64,000 nt of DNA, from NCBI GenBank assembly GCA_013215385.1, contig JABSOY010000008.1, positions 248,001 through 312,000 of the forward strand, read 5' to 3'. The translations under genes and the position numbers were made by a program. The notes beneath the pieces are model-generated. The model was not told the DNA's origin. It saw nothing but the letters and a program-made list of their open reading frames with translations, and did not search any database. Positions 27,785-35,888 of this stretch are shown piece by piece. How positions within the stretch are numbered: position 1 is the stretch's first letter; each line of letters begins with the position of its first letter. The stretch comes from Colwellia sp. (GTDB taxonomy: Bacteria > Pseudomonadota > Gammaproteobacteria > Enterobacterales > Alteromonadaceae).

Positions 27785-29812
27785 ATGTCGGTTAGTTTAT
27801 ATAACACAGGTGTCAGTGGTTTACTTGCTGCTCAGCAACAGCTAGCGACAACAGGCCATAACATTGCCAATGTTAATACCGAGGGTTTTAATCGCCAACG
27901 TGCAGAACAAAATTCGTCTGTTGGGGTATATAGTGGCGGAAACTTTACTGGTTCAGGCACTTATGTTAGTGATATCACTCGTATCTACAATCAATTCACT
28001 TATAAAGAACAACTCTATAATCAAAGTAATTTAGGTAACGCTGAGACCTTACGTAAGGACTTAGACCAACTTAATGACATCATGTCTATTTCCGGTAGTG
28101 CAATTAATAACTCTATCAATAAATTTTATCAAACCATGAACGGCGTTGTCGATAATCCAAGTGATTTAGGTTTGCGCAGTATTGCCCTTAATCAAGCTGA
28201 AATACTAGCTAGTGATTTTAGATCGTTGAATGAAAATTTCGATCAATTAGAAAAGTCTGCTAATGGTGAAATAGCACAAATGGCAGACAAAATATCACAA
28301 ATATCTGTTGAGCTTGCAAAAATTAATGAACAAATATTACAAGGTCGCGACTTAACACTTAATGGTCAGCCCAATGATTTACTCGATGCACGTGATAGAT
28401 TAGTCAATGAGCTAGGCGAGTTTACCTCAGTAAATACGATTGTTGATGCTAACGGTGTCATGACCGTAATGATTGGCAGCGGTGCTACTTTAGTGGCTGG
28501 TATAACGCCTTTATCGTTGAGTATTCGCGCTGGAGACCCGGATCCTAAAGCCACAGAGCTTAGGCTCGTTGGACCCAATAGTTCTGTTGCTATAAATGGC
28601 TCTGCGTTGGGTGGTGCATTGGCAGCAAAAATTGAGTTTAGAGATGATCATTTATCGCAATTAAGTCGCGAAATTAATCGTATGGCTATGGCTATTGCAC
28701 AAACATTAAACCAATCACAATCAGAAGGGTTAGATCTAAACGCTCAGCAAGGTTCAAATTTATTTACTGATATAAATTCTACTGCCTTACAAGCTGGGCG
28801 AGTGTTATCTCCATCAACCAATTCAGGCAACTTGGCGGCCAGTGTCAATATAACTGATATTTCCAAAGTACCTACTGATGAATTTGAGATTCGTTACGAT
28901 GGTGCTAATTACATGATGACAAACATGAATGACGGCAGTGTACAAAATCTTGGGCCACCAGGCTCAGGAACATACACCCCCAACCCTGATTATGGATTTG
29001 AATTTACTGAGTTATCAGGAAGCCCATCAACAGATGACAGCTATCTGATCCGACCAACAGAAAACAGTGCCGCATTAATGAAAGTTACTTTTACTGATGG
29101 TAAAGGAATTGCGGCTAGTAGTGCAGTCGGTGTTACTTCATCAGCTAATAACGTCAGTGACGGTAATGTAAATATTATCAATGTTACTGACCCTACTGCG
29201 GCAAGACTATATACAGATACGACTAATAGCGGATTATTGGTCGATGTTTATGAAAGCTCAGCAGGTGTTTTTTCATATCGTGTTTATGATGCTGATCCAT
29301 TATCAACGCCACCAACGCCACCCTCAGTTGTCGGTGCTATTGCATCAGGGACTTTTCTCGCGGGAAACAGTGCTGTAGTTGGTATGCCACCAGCAGCAAC
29401 ACCTCCGGCATTTCAAATTGAGATAACCGGTCAACCGAAAGGACAAGGTGCTTTAGCGCCTGAAGAATTTACGATTGGTGATGCCTTTGGTATTGGTAAT
29501 GGCAAAAACGCTACCCTCATGGCCTTAACCCAAGAACAAGGGGTCGTAAATAATGGTAAAGAAACATTTAGCCAAAGCTTAGCTATTTCAACGTCTGATG
29601 TGGGGGGGAAAGCAAGCTCTGCGGAGTTAGTGTCGGATACTGCCGAAGCTTTATATACCCAAGCTTATAACAGAAATCAAGCAATATCAGGGGTTAACCT
29701 TGATGAAGAAGCAGCCAATTTGATGAAGTTTCAGCAAGCTTACCAAGCAGCTTCAAGAATTATTTCTATCGCTAATACTATTTTCGACACCTTATTACAA
29801 GCGTCTCGCTAG
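27785..29812 (+). CDS. flgK: Hook-associated protein 1 FlgK
   Basis: This hook-filament junction protein of 675 residues begins VSLYNTGVSGLLAAQQQLATTGHNIANVNTEGF and ends QAYQAASRIISIANTIFDTLLQASR, the paired terminal helices of the family. It is longer than enterobacterial FlgK (about 550), with extra variable sequence in about residues 340-590, including a Pro-rich TPPTPPS segment. It follows flgJ, and flgL is nine bases downstream. Confidence 0.95.
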   Translation: MSVSLYNTGVSGLLAAQQQLATTGHNIANVNTEGFNRQRAEQNSSVGVYSGGNFTGSGTYVSDITRIYNQFTYKEQLYNQSNLGNAETLRKDLDQLNDIMSISGSAINNSINKFYQTMNGVVDNPSDLGLRSIALNQAEILASDFRSLNENFDQLEKSANGEIAQMADKISQISVELAKINEQILQGRDLTLNGQPNDLLDARDRLVNELGEFTSVNTIVDANGVMTVMIGSGATLVAGITPLSLSIRAGDPDPKATELRLVGPNSSVAINGSALGGALAAKIEFRDDHLSQLSREINRMAMAIAQTLNQSQSEGLDLNAQQGSNLFTDINSTALQAGRVLSPSTNSGNLAASVNITDISKVPTDEFEIRYDGANYMMTNMNDGSVQNLGPPGSGTYTPNPDYGFEFTELSGSPSTDDSYLIRPTENSAALMKVTFTDGKGIAASSAVGVTSSANNVSDGNVNIINVTDPTAARLYTDTTNSGLLVDVYESSAGVFSYRVYDADPLSTPPTPPSVVGAIASGTFLAGNSAVVGMPPAATPPAFQIEITGQPKGQGALAPEEFTIGDAFGIGNGKNATLMALTQEQGVVNNGKETFSQSLAISTSDVGGKASSAELVSDTAEALYTQAYNRNQAISGVNLDEEAANLMKFQQAYQAASRIISIANTIFDTLLQASR

Positions 29813-29821
29813 GAAAACATC

Positions 29822-31024
29822 ATGCGCGTATCTACAGCTCAATTTTATTTTCAAAGTAGTCAACAAATTGGCAATAAATCTTCCGAGGTTAATGAGCAAA
29901 TAGGTTATATCTCTAGTGGTAAAAGAGTACTAACGGCCAAAGATGATGCTGTAGCATATGGCACGTTAGCTGGTTATAAAGATGGTTTGAATAATATTGA
30001 AAAGTACCAACGAAATATAACACAAGCTGAAGGGAGAAATAGCTTACAAGAAGTGTCGTTTGCAAATGCTGAAGCATTAATGCAGGAGCTTAAACAGCTA
30101 TTTATTCAAGCGAATAACGGTACTTTATCAAGTGATGAATTAAGCTCTCTGGGTAAATTAGCTAGCGATAGTCAATCCCAACTACTTGATATTGCGAATA
30201 GTAAAGATGAAACGGGGGGCTATATTTTTGCTGGTTTTCAAACAGATCAAACTCCCTTTGTTATACAGACTAATAATAGCATTAGTTACGTAGGTGATAA
30301 TGGTGTTCGTGAAGTTCAAATAGCTAAAAATGTTATGGTAGCAACCAATCAACCTGGTGACGAAGCATTTTCCAATGTTACTAATGCAATAGGAGACTTT
30401 GTCCCTAGTTATATTACTAATACTTCAGGCATTCATGTTTCAAAAGCTGTAATAGTTGATCCTAGTCTGTATGACGATATAAGTAACCCCCCGGATTACA
30501 CTTTCACTTTTTCTTTACCGAACGATTTAACCGTTACCGATGGTAATAATGTTCAGGTATACCCAACGACTGCATATACCGTCGGACAAAAAATTGCCTT
30601 TAATGGTGTTGAAGTGCAAATAAGCGGCAATCCCTTGCCTAATGATCAATTTACATTAGCACCAGAAGACAATATTAGTATTTTTGAAACCATTAAATCG
30701 GCTACGGACTGGTTGAATCAAGGGGGAGGTACAAATGTCACACAACGTAAGGTTGATTATCAAGAGATATTGTCGCAATTAGATAATGCTCTCAACCATA
30801 TGACATTGCGTCAAGTTGATGCGGGAGTGCGAAGATCACTTATTGAACAACAGAAAGATCACCATCTAGATAACGAACTTGTTCTATCAAAAGGTAAATC
30901 AAATATTGAAGATTTAGATTTTGCTAAAGCAATTTCTACTTTTGAGCAATCTAAAGTCGCATTACAAGCTGCCCAGCAAACTTTTGTACAAATAAAAAAC
31001 TTGTCTTTATTCAATTATATTTAA
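29822..31024 (+). CDS. flgL: Hook-associated protein 3 FlgL
   Basis: This second junction protein has 400 residues. It begins MRVSTAQFYFQSSQQIGNKSSEVNEQ, with ISSGKRVLTAKDDAVAYG matching the flagellin/FlgL N-terminal domain, and ends with the helix TFEQSKVALQAAQQTFVQIKNLSLFNYI. A variable middle domain of about residues 140-300 is expected to be surface exposed. Confidence 0.95.
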   Translation: MRVSTAQFYFQSSQQIGNKSSEVNEQIGYISSGKRVLTAKDDAVAYGTLAGYKDGLNNIEKYQRNITQAEGRNSLQEVSFANAEALMQELKQLFIQANNGTLSSDELSSLGKLASDSQSQLLDIANSKDETGGYIFAGFQTDQTPFVIQTNNSISYVGDNGVREVQIAKNVMVATNQPGDEAFSNVTNAIGDFVPSYITNTSGIHVSKAVIVDPSLYDDISNPPDYTFTFSLPNDLTVTDGNNVQVYPTTAYTVGQKIAFNGVEVQISGNPLPNDQFTLAPEDNISIFETIKSATDWLNQGGGTNVTQRKVDYQEILSQLDNALNHMTLRQVDAGVRRSLIEQQKDHHLDNELVLSKGKSNIEDLDFAKAISTFEQSKVALQAAQQTFVQIKNLSLFNYI

Positions 31025-31037
31025 TTTATTCAAATTT

Positions 31038-31053
31038 TGGCATGTTATATGCT
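31038..31053 (+). promoter_or_regulatory. Sigma-54 promoter of the first flagellin
   Basis: TGGCATG-TTAT-ATGCT has GG at 31039-31040 and GC at 31051-31052, the GG-N10-GC spacing of sigma-54 promoters, with one mismatch in the -12 element. It lies 93 bases before the first flagellin start. No sigma-28 match was seen there. Confidence 0.7.
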
Positions 31054-31146
31054 TTTATAATTATGTGTCAAAAATTATATATTGTGGTTCCATATAAATG
31101 TTGTTATCAGCAAAGGACCACACCCTTACTTTAGGAGATGATAGCA

Positions 31147-31956
31147 ATGGCTTTAGTCGTAAATAGTAATATAGCATCGTTGAATTCCCAGCGTCAGTTG
31201 GCAAATTCAACCAATGAATTAAGTACCTCGTATGAAAGGTTGTCTTCAGGTAAACGCATTAATAGTGCAAAAGATGATGCTGCTGGTTTGCAAATATCGA
31301 GTCGCTTGACCTCACAAATAAATGGTTTGAACCAAGCGTCACGTAATGCAAATGATGGCATATCCTTAGCCCAAACAGCTGAAGGAGCATTAGATGAATT
31401 TACCAATACACTTCAACGTATGCGAACGCTTGCAGTACAGTCAGCTAACGGGTCGAACAGTGTAGCTGATAGAACAGCATTGAATACAGAGTTTTCAGAA
31501 CTAGAATTTGAATTAATAAGAATTGCCAGTCAGACTAGCTTTGGTGGGGTAAACTTACTAGACGGTAGTTATGCTGCAGAATTTCAAGTAGGCGCTGATG
31601 CCAACCAAGTTATTTCTGTGTCAATATCTACTAACTTTTCAACTATAGGCACTTCTGATGCTGTAGATACCGCAGCCAATGCTCAAACAGCTATTGCTAA
31701 TATGGATATTGCACTAGCTGCTACAACGAGTGAAAGGTCCTCATTAGGTGCTAAGCAAAATCGTTTTAGTTCTGCTATACGCTCTAATGATAATACAGCA
31801 CAAAATGTTGCAGCCTCTCGTTCTCGTATTGAAGATACTGATTACGCGAAAGAATCGGCATTGTTAGCCAGAAACTCGGTATTACAACAAGCATCAAGCT
31901 CAATGTTGGCGCAGGCTAACCAGCAGCCACAAATAGCATTATCGTTATTACAGTAG
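31147..31956 (+). CDS. fliC: Flagellin (first copy, sigma-54 promoter)
   Basis: This filament subunit of 269 residues has only the conserved D0/D1 parts: N-terminal [13 protein letters not shown] and [21 protein letters not shown]-terminal [32 protein letters not shown]. There is almost no D2/D3 outer domain, so the filament surface is thin and probably covered by glycan. ATG at 31147 was chosen because AGGAG at 31133-31137 fits it and the product then begins MALVVNSN. It is about four-fifths identical by eye to the second copy. Confidence 0.96.
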   Translation: MALVVNSNIASLNSQRQLANSTNELSTSYERLSSGKRINSAKDDAAGLQISSRLTSQINGLNQASRNANDGISLAQTAEGALDEFTNTLQRMRTLAVQSANGSNSVADRTALNTEFSELEFELIRIASQTSFGGVNLLDGSYAAEFQVGADANQVISVSISTNFSTIGTSDAVDTAANAQTAIANMDIALAATTSERSSLGAKQNRFSSAIRSNDNTAQNVAASRSRIEDTDYAKESALLARNSVLQQASSSMLAQANQQPQIALSLLQ

Positions 31957-31981
31957 ACTGATATTGCTATAAAAGTCATAT

Positions 31982-32004
31982 AAAGCCTCGTTCGAGGCTT
32001 TTTT
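31982..32004 (+). terminator. Rho-independent terminator after first flagellin
   Basis: AAAGCCTCG-tt-CGAGGCTTTTTT is a strong GC-rich hairpin followed directly by T residues, 26 bases after the first flagellin stop. Confidence 0.92.
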
Positions 32005-32098
32005 ATTTACCTTTTAGATTATTTTTCTTATAAATCAAACGATTACTTCTTTTTTAAGTGTTTTTTATTCTTTATTGATATTATTTACTAAATAAAAT

Positions 32099-32125
32099 TA
32101 AAGTTATTTCATGTGCGTCCGATAA
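32099..32125 (+). promoter_or_regulatory. Sigma-28 (FliA) promoter of the second flagellin
   Basis: TAAAGTTA, 11 bases, TCCGATAA differs from the sigma-28 consensus TAAAGTTT-N11-GCCGATAA at only two positions. It lies 88 bases before the second flagellin start. Confidence 0.85.
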
Positions 32126-32212
32126 CTATTATGAAACGAGTTACTAATGGATATTTCGAGTAACTTTAAATATTTATAATATATAAAGAGTGCATTCACT
32201 CGGGAGTTCTTC

Positions 32213-33016
32213 ATGGCTTTATCAGTAAATAGCAATATTGCATCATTAAATTCACAGCGTCAATTATCTAAAGCAACCAATGAGCTAGGTACTTCGTATG
32301 AGCGTTTGTCTTCAGGTAAACGTATAAATAGTGCTGCCGATGACGCTGCCGGTTTACAAATTTCTAGTCGTTTAACCGCTCAAATTAACGGACTAAATCA
32401 AGGGTCTCGAAATGCAAATGACGGTATTTCATTAGCACAGACAGCTGAGGGAGCATTGGATGAAGTAACAAACACACTTCAACGTATGCGTACACTTTCA
32501 GTGCAGGCAGCTAATGGCTCGAATAGTACTGCAGATTTAACAGCATTGAATAACGAATTTACACAATTAGAAGAAGAAATAGCACGTATTGCTAGTCAAA
32601 CAAGTTTTGGTGGTGTTAAATTGTTAGACGGTTCTTATGCTGCAGAATTTCAGGTAGGCGCTGATGCTAACCAAGTTATTTCAGTCAGTATTAGTCAAAA
32701 TTTCGCAGGCCTTGGCGATGGTGACATTAGTAGTGTGACCGGTGCACAAACATCTATTGCTACATTGGATGCAGCCTTAGCTACGACTACTTCTGAACGT
32801 TCAACTTTAGGTTCGAAACAAAACCGTTTTAGTTCAGCTATTCGTTCTAATGACAATACGGCACAGAATGTATCTGCCTCTCGTTCACGTATCGAAGATA
32901 CGGATTATGCAAAAGAGTCGGCAATATTAGCAAGAAATTCTGTATTGCAACAAGCGTCAAGTTCAATGTTAGCTCAAGCTAACCAACAGCCACAAATAGC
33001 GTTATCTTTACTATAA
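32213..33016 (+). CDS. fliC: Flagellin (second copy, sigma-28 promoter)
   Basis: This filament subunit of 267 residues is closely similar to the upstream flagellin and likewise reduced to the D0/D1 core. It begins [17 protein letters not shown] and ends [21 protein letters not shown] lies upstream of ATG 32213. Differences from copy 1 cluster in the centre (about residues 165-195), the part most likely to be exposed. It is followed by a terminator. Confidence 0.96.
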   Translation: MALSVNSNIASLNSQRQLSKATNELGTSYERLSSGKRINSAADDAAGLQISSRLTAQINGLNQGSRNANDGISLAQTAEGALDEVTNTLQRMRTLSVQAANGSNSTADLTALNNEFTQLEEEIARIASQTSFGGVKLLDGSYAAEFQVGADANQVISVSISQNFAGLGDGDISSVTGAQTSIATLDAALATTTSERSTLGSKQNRFSSAIRSNDNTAQNVSASRSRIEDTDYAKESAILARNSVLQQASSSMLAQANQQPQIALSLL

Positions 33017-33045
33017 TAAGTTATTATCGATAAAGTAAGTTAATT

Positions 33046-33072
33046 AAAGGGATCTTTTATCAGGTCCCTTTC
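33046..33072 (+). terminator. Terminator after second flagellin
   Basis: AAAGGGATC pairs with GGTCCCTTT across an eight-base loop (with one G-T pair) and is followed by a pyrimidine-rich CTTCGTTTT stretch. Confidence 0.75.
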
Positions 33073-33104
33073 TTCGTTTTAATTAATAGTGTGGGAGTAG
33101 AATT

Positions 33105-33572
33105 ATGAACAATAATATTAATTCAGCGCCGATCAATACAGATAATGGTTTTATACATAAAACTGTAGCCAATTCGGACTCTACTAAAGGTAATAATATG
33201 ACATTACCCGTTGACAAACAAACGTCAGTTGGGAATGTTAAAGCAGTTAATTTGGTTGAGAAAGTTAATTTGGTTGAGAAAGTTAATGATGTAAATAAAA
33301 CCGATGAATTGCAAGAGAAAGAAGCTTCTGAAGACGACATAAATAAAGCCTTAGAAATCGTATCATCATTTATGAAAAGCAGTAATAAACAAATCTCGTT
33401 TTCGAATGATAATTCAAGTGGTAAAACGGTAATTACCATCACAGATAAAAAAACACAGGAAGTGATCAATCAATTTCCAAGTGATAAAATAATATCGATG
33501 GCAGAAAGAATTCAAGACCTACACCGAGAAGCTGAAAGTATATCTGGCTTGTTAATTGATAGCCGTGTATAA
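33105..33572 (+). CDS. flaG: FlaG family protein
   Basis: This protein of 155 residues is located between flagellin and fliD as FlaG usually is. The C-terminal region (about 85-150) has the family pattern (NKQISFSNDNSSGKTVITITDK, INQFPSDKIISMAERIQDL). The N-terminal half is low in complexity and contains an 18-base tandem duplication encoding NLVEKV twice. FlaG affects filament length in other species; its exact role is not settled. Confidence 0.85.
   Translation: MNNNINSAPINTDNGFIHKTVANSDSTKGNNMTLPVDKQTSVGNVKAVNLVEKVNLVEKVNDVNKTDELQEKEASEDDINKALEIVSSFMKSSNKQISFSNDNSSGKTVITITDKKTQEVINQFPSDKIISMAERIQDLHREAESISGLLIDSRV
33246..33281 (+). repeat. 18-bp tandem duplication inside flaG
   Basis: GTTAATTTGGTTGAGAAA occurs twice in a row (33246-33263, 33264-33281), followed by GTTAAT of a third partial copy. 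The unit is a multiple of three, so it keeps the frame and adds six residues. Confidence 0.9.
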
Positions 33573-33644
33573 AATATAAGTGTTTGTTTTCAGTATTAAC
33601 AGGAATAGTCACTTTGTATCAAATGATAAATAAGAGGAATAATT

Positions 33645-35039
33645 ATGGCTAACATTACTAGTTTAGGTATAGGTTCTGGCTTACAGCTAGAAAGTATTGT
33701 TGAAGCCTATATTAATGCGGAAGCTATTCCTCAAGAGATTCGATTACAAGAAAAAGAAGAACGTTTAACTCTTGAATTGTCTGGTGTCGGTAGTTTTAAA
33801 TCAGCACTTTCCAGCTTTGAAGATATTTTAAAAAAGCTGACTAAGGATGATGCTTTTAATAAGCAGGTCGTGTCGTCAAGCAGTGATGCCATCGATGTAA
33901 CGAGTAATGGTTTTGCGAGTAATGGTAATTTTAAAATCGATGTTACCCAATTGGCAACAGGGACACGCTTACATACCGATACCTTCACGAGTTCTGCTGA
34001 TACAGTGGGTTCTGGAATACTTACCTTTGGTAATGGTACTGATGCATTCAATGTTAGTATCGATGTTACTGATGATTTATCTACCATTCGAGATAAAATA
34101 AATGCTGAAAGTGGTAATTTTGGTGTTACTGCTAATATTATTAACGGTGGGGCTTCTGGCTCATTCTTAGTTTTCGATTCCCAAGTAACCGGTGAAAGTA
34201 ATGTTTTAACTGTTGTCACCTCTGATACATCGCTGAATGCAATTTCTGCCAACAACTCAGTAGCGCGTATTGCTCAAGACGCTAAAATTACTATCGATGC
34301 TGACCCTGATGCCATTCCCGCTGTCACAGGCACAATTGTTTCTAGTGCAACTAATGAATTTAAAAACGTAATTGAAGATATCACTATTACTGCTAAATCA
34401 GTCACTGCCGCAGATAGCAGTGCATTACTTTCTATCGCACAAGATAAAGAAAATGGCGAAACATTAATTGATGAGTTTATTGCGGGTTATAATGAATTAG
34501 TTAATCAATTAACGGGGTTAGGGGCACCTAAACAAGGGCGGTTAGCCTTCGACCCCAATGTTAGACAAGTTAAACGGGATTTAGCTGATATAGCTATACA
34601 AGCTGTCGGGGGCTTATCCGGCTCTTTATCAAGCTTATCGGATATTGGCCTAGAATTAAATCGCGAAGGAGAATTAGAGAAATCAACATTTAATTTTTCA
34701 AATGGTGGTACAGGCCAAGAACGGTTAAATAATGCCTTAAATAATGATTTAGCCGATATTGGCGAGCTTTTTGCATCATCTGGTGGTATCGCTAGTCAAT
34801 TAGCCACAATGATTGAAAGTTATATTGACAGTGACGGAGTTTTGACACAAAGAGAAAAAACGCTAACTGAGCGTGTTGCAGATATTGAAATTGAGTATGA
34901 GACGTTAGAAGCCCGTTTAAGGAGCTATGAGGCAACTTTAAGAAAGCAGTTTAGTTTTTTAGATGCTACCGTATCAAGCTTTAACGCAACAGGAGATTTT
35001 TTAAAATCAGCTTTGGCTAGTTTATCACCTAAAGATTAA
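33645..35039 (+). CDS. fliD: Flagellar filament cap protein FliD (HAP2)
   Basis: This protein caps the growing filament and inserts flagellin subunits. The 464 residues begin ITSLGIGSGLQLESIVEAYINAE, a FliD N-terminal signature, and end with a coiled coil (RVADIEIEYETLEARLRSYEATLRKQFSFLDATVSSFN). TAAGAGGAAT lies upstream of ATG. fliS follows. Confidence 0.95.
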   Translation: MANITSLGIGSGLQLESIVEAYINAEAIPQEIRLQEKEERLTLELSGVGSFKSALSSFEDILKKLTKDDAFNKQVVSSSSDAIDVTSNGFASNGNFKIDVTQLATGTRLHTDTFTSSADTVGSGILTFGNGTDAFNVSIDVTDDLSTIRDKINAESGNFGVTANIINGGASGSFLVFDSQVTGESNVLTVVTSDTSLNAISANNSVARIAQDAKITIDADPDAIPAVTGTIVSSATNEFKNVIEDITITAKSVTAADSSALLSIAQDKENGETLIDEFIAGYNELVNQLTGLGAPKQGRLAFDPNVRQVKRDLADIAIQAVGGLSGSLSSLSDIGLELNREGELEKSTFNFSNGGTGQERLNNALNNDLADIGELFASSGGIASQLATMIESYIDSDGVLTQREKTLTERVADIEIEYETLEARLRSYEATLRKQFSFLDATVSSFNATGDFLKSALASLSPKD

Positions 35040-35103
35040 GTTGCTATGATAGCTGACAGCTTAATAGTGTTCTAATAGTTAACAGTAATAGAAGGTCAAG
35101 TAT

Positions 35104-35517
35104 ATGCGTAGTAATATGAAGCAGTATCAAACAATAAACCGAGAAAGTGGTATTATTTCTGCAGATCCACATACAATAATCTCAATGCTATTTAGTGGTA
35201 TATTTGAAAGTATATCTGTAGCAAGAGGAGCCATTGATCGTAAAGATTTTGACACTAAGTCTAAGCAACTTAATAAAGCAATGAGTATTTTACGTTCTCT
35301 TCAATATTCGTTAGATATGGACTCTGAACCAAAGATATCAGCTAATTTTTTTGAGCTTTATGGTTACTGTATTGATGTTTTGACGGATGTGAGTGTTTCA
35401 TTAGATTGCTCTAAGCTTGATGAAGTAGGCGAGTTGTTAAAACCGCTTGCAGATGCTTGGAAAAATATACCTGAAAATGATAAGCAAGCAGGGTTTGCTT
35501 TATTAAATGCTAAATAG
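35104..35517 (+). CDS. fliS: Flagellin export chaperone FliS
   Basis: This four-helix chaperone of 137 residues binds the C-terminal helix of flagellin. YQTINRESGIISADPHTIISMLFSGI and the NKAMSILRSLQYSLD segment fit the family. ATG at 35104 is preceded by AGAAGGTCAAGT. It is part of fliD-fliS-fliT. Confidence 0.93.
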   Translation: MRSNMKQYQTINRESGIISADPHTIISMLFSGIFESISVARGAIDRKDFDTKSKQLNKAMSILRSLQYSLDMDSEPKISANFFELYGYCIDVLTDVSVSLDCSKLDEVGELLKPLADAWKNIPENDKQAGFALLNAK

Positions 35518-35556
35518 TGTATTATCACTTTAATATTCCCTATCAGGAGATATTTA

Positions 35557-35877
35557 ATGGAAACTCAGCTATTTGAAGAAATTAAAGAGCAAACGCTTCA
35601 AGCTATCGAACTTGCTGAATCGAACGAAATAGAACAATGTAATGTTATTTTATCATCGCGACAACAGTCATTAAATAAGCTTCAACATGACTACCTTTCT
35701 CATTCAAATGAAAAAGACATATATAAAAAAAAACTTATTGAACTTTTTCTTTGGGTACAAATAAAAGACGCCCCAGTCATTCAAAAATTAGAAGATAAAA
35801 AAGAAGAATTTAAACAAATCTTTTTAACTCAAAACAAAACGAATAAAGCCCTTAAACACTATAAAAACATGAAGTAA
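35557..35877 (+). CDS. FliT-like flagellar chaperone
   Basis: This helical, charged protein of 106 residues is in the fliT position directly after fliS. Sequence similarity to FliT is low and the call rests mainly on size, helical pattern (LQAIELAESNEIEQCNVILSSRQQSLNKLQ) and neighbours. CAGGAGATATT lies upstream of the ATG. The Maf gene begins 11 bases later. Confidence 0.65.
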   Translation: METQLFEEIKEQTLQAIELAESNEIEQCNVILSSRQQSLNKLQHDYLSHSNEKDIYKKKLIELFLWVQIKDAPVIQKLEDKKEEFKQIFLTQNKTNKALKHYKNMK

Positions 35878-35888
35878 GAGATATTATT

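Noticed and set aside
33246-33281. CRISPR-like or regulatory repeat
   Set aside because: Only two adjoining copies without spacers, inside a coding gene and in frame; it is a simple tandem duplication.
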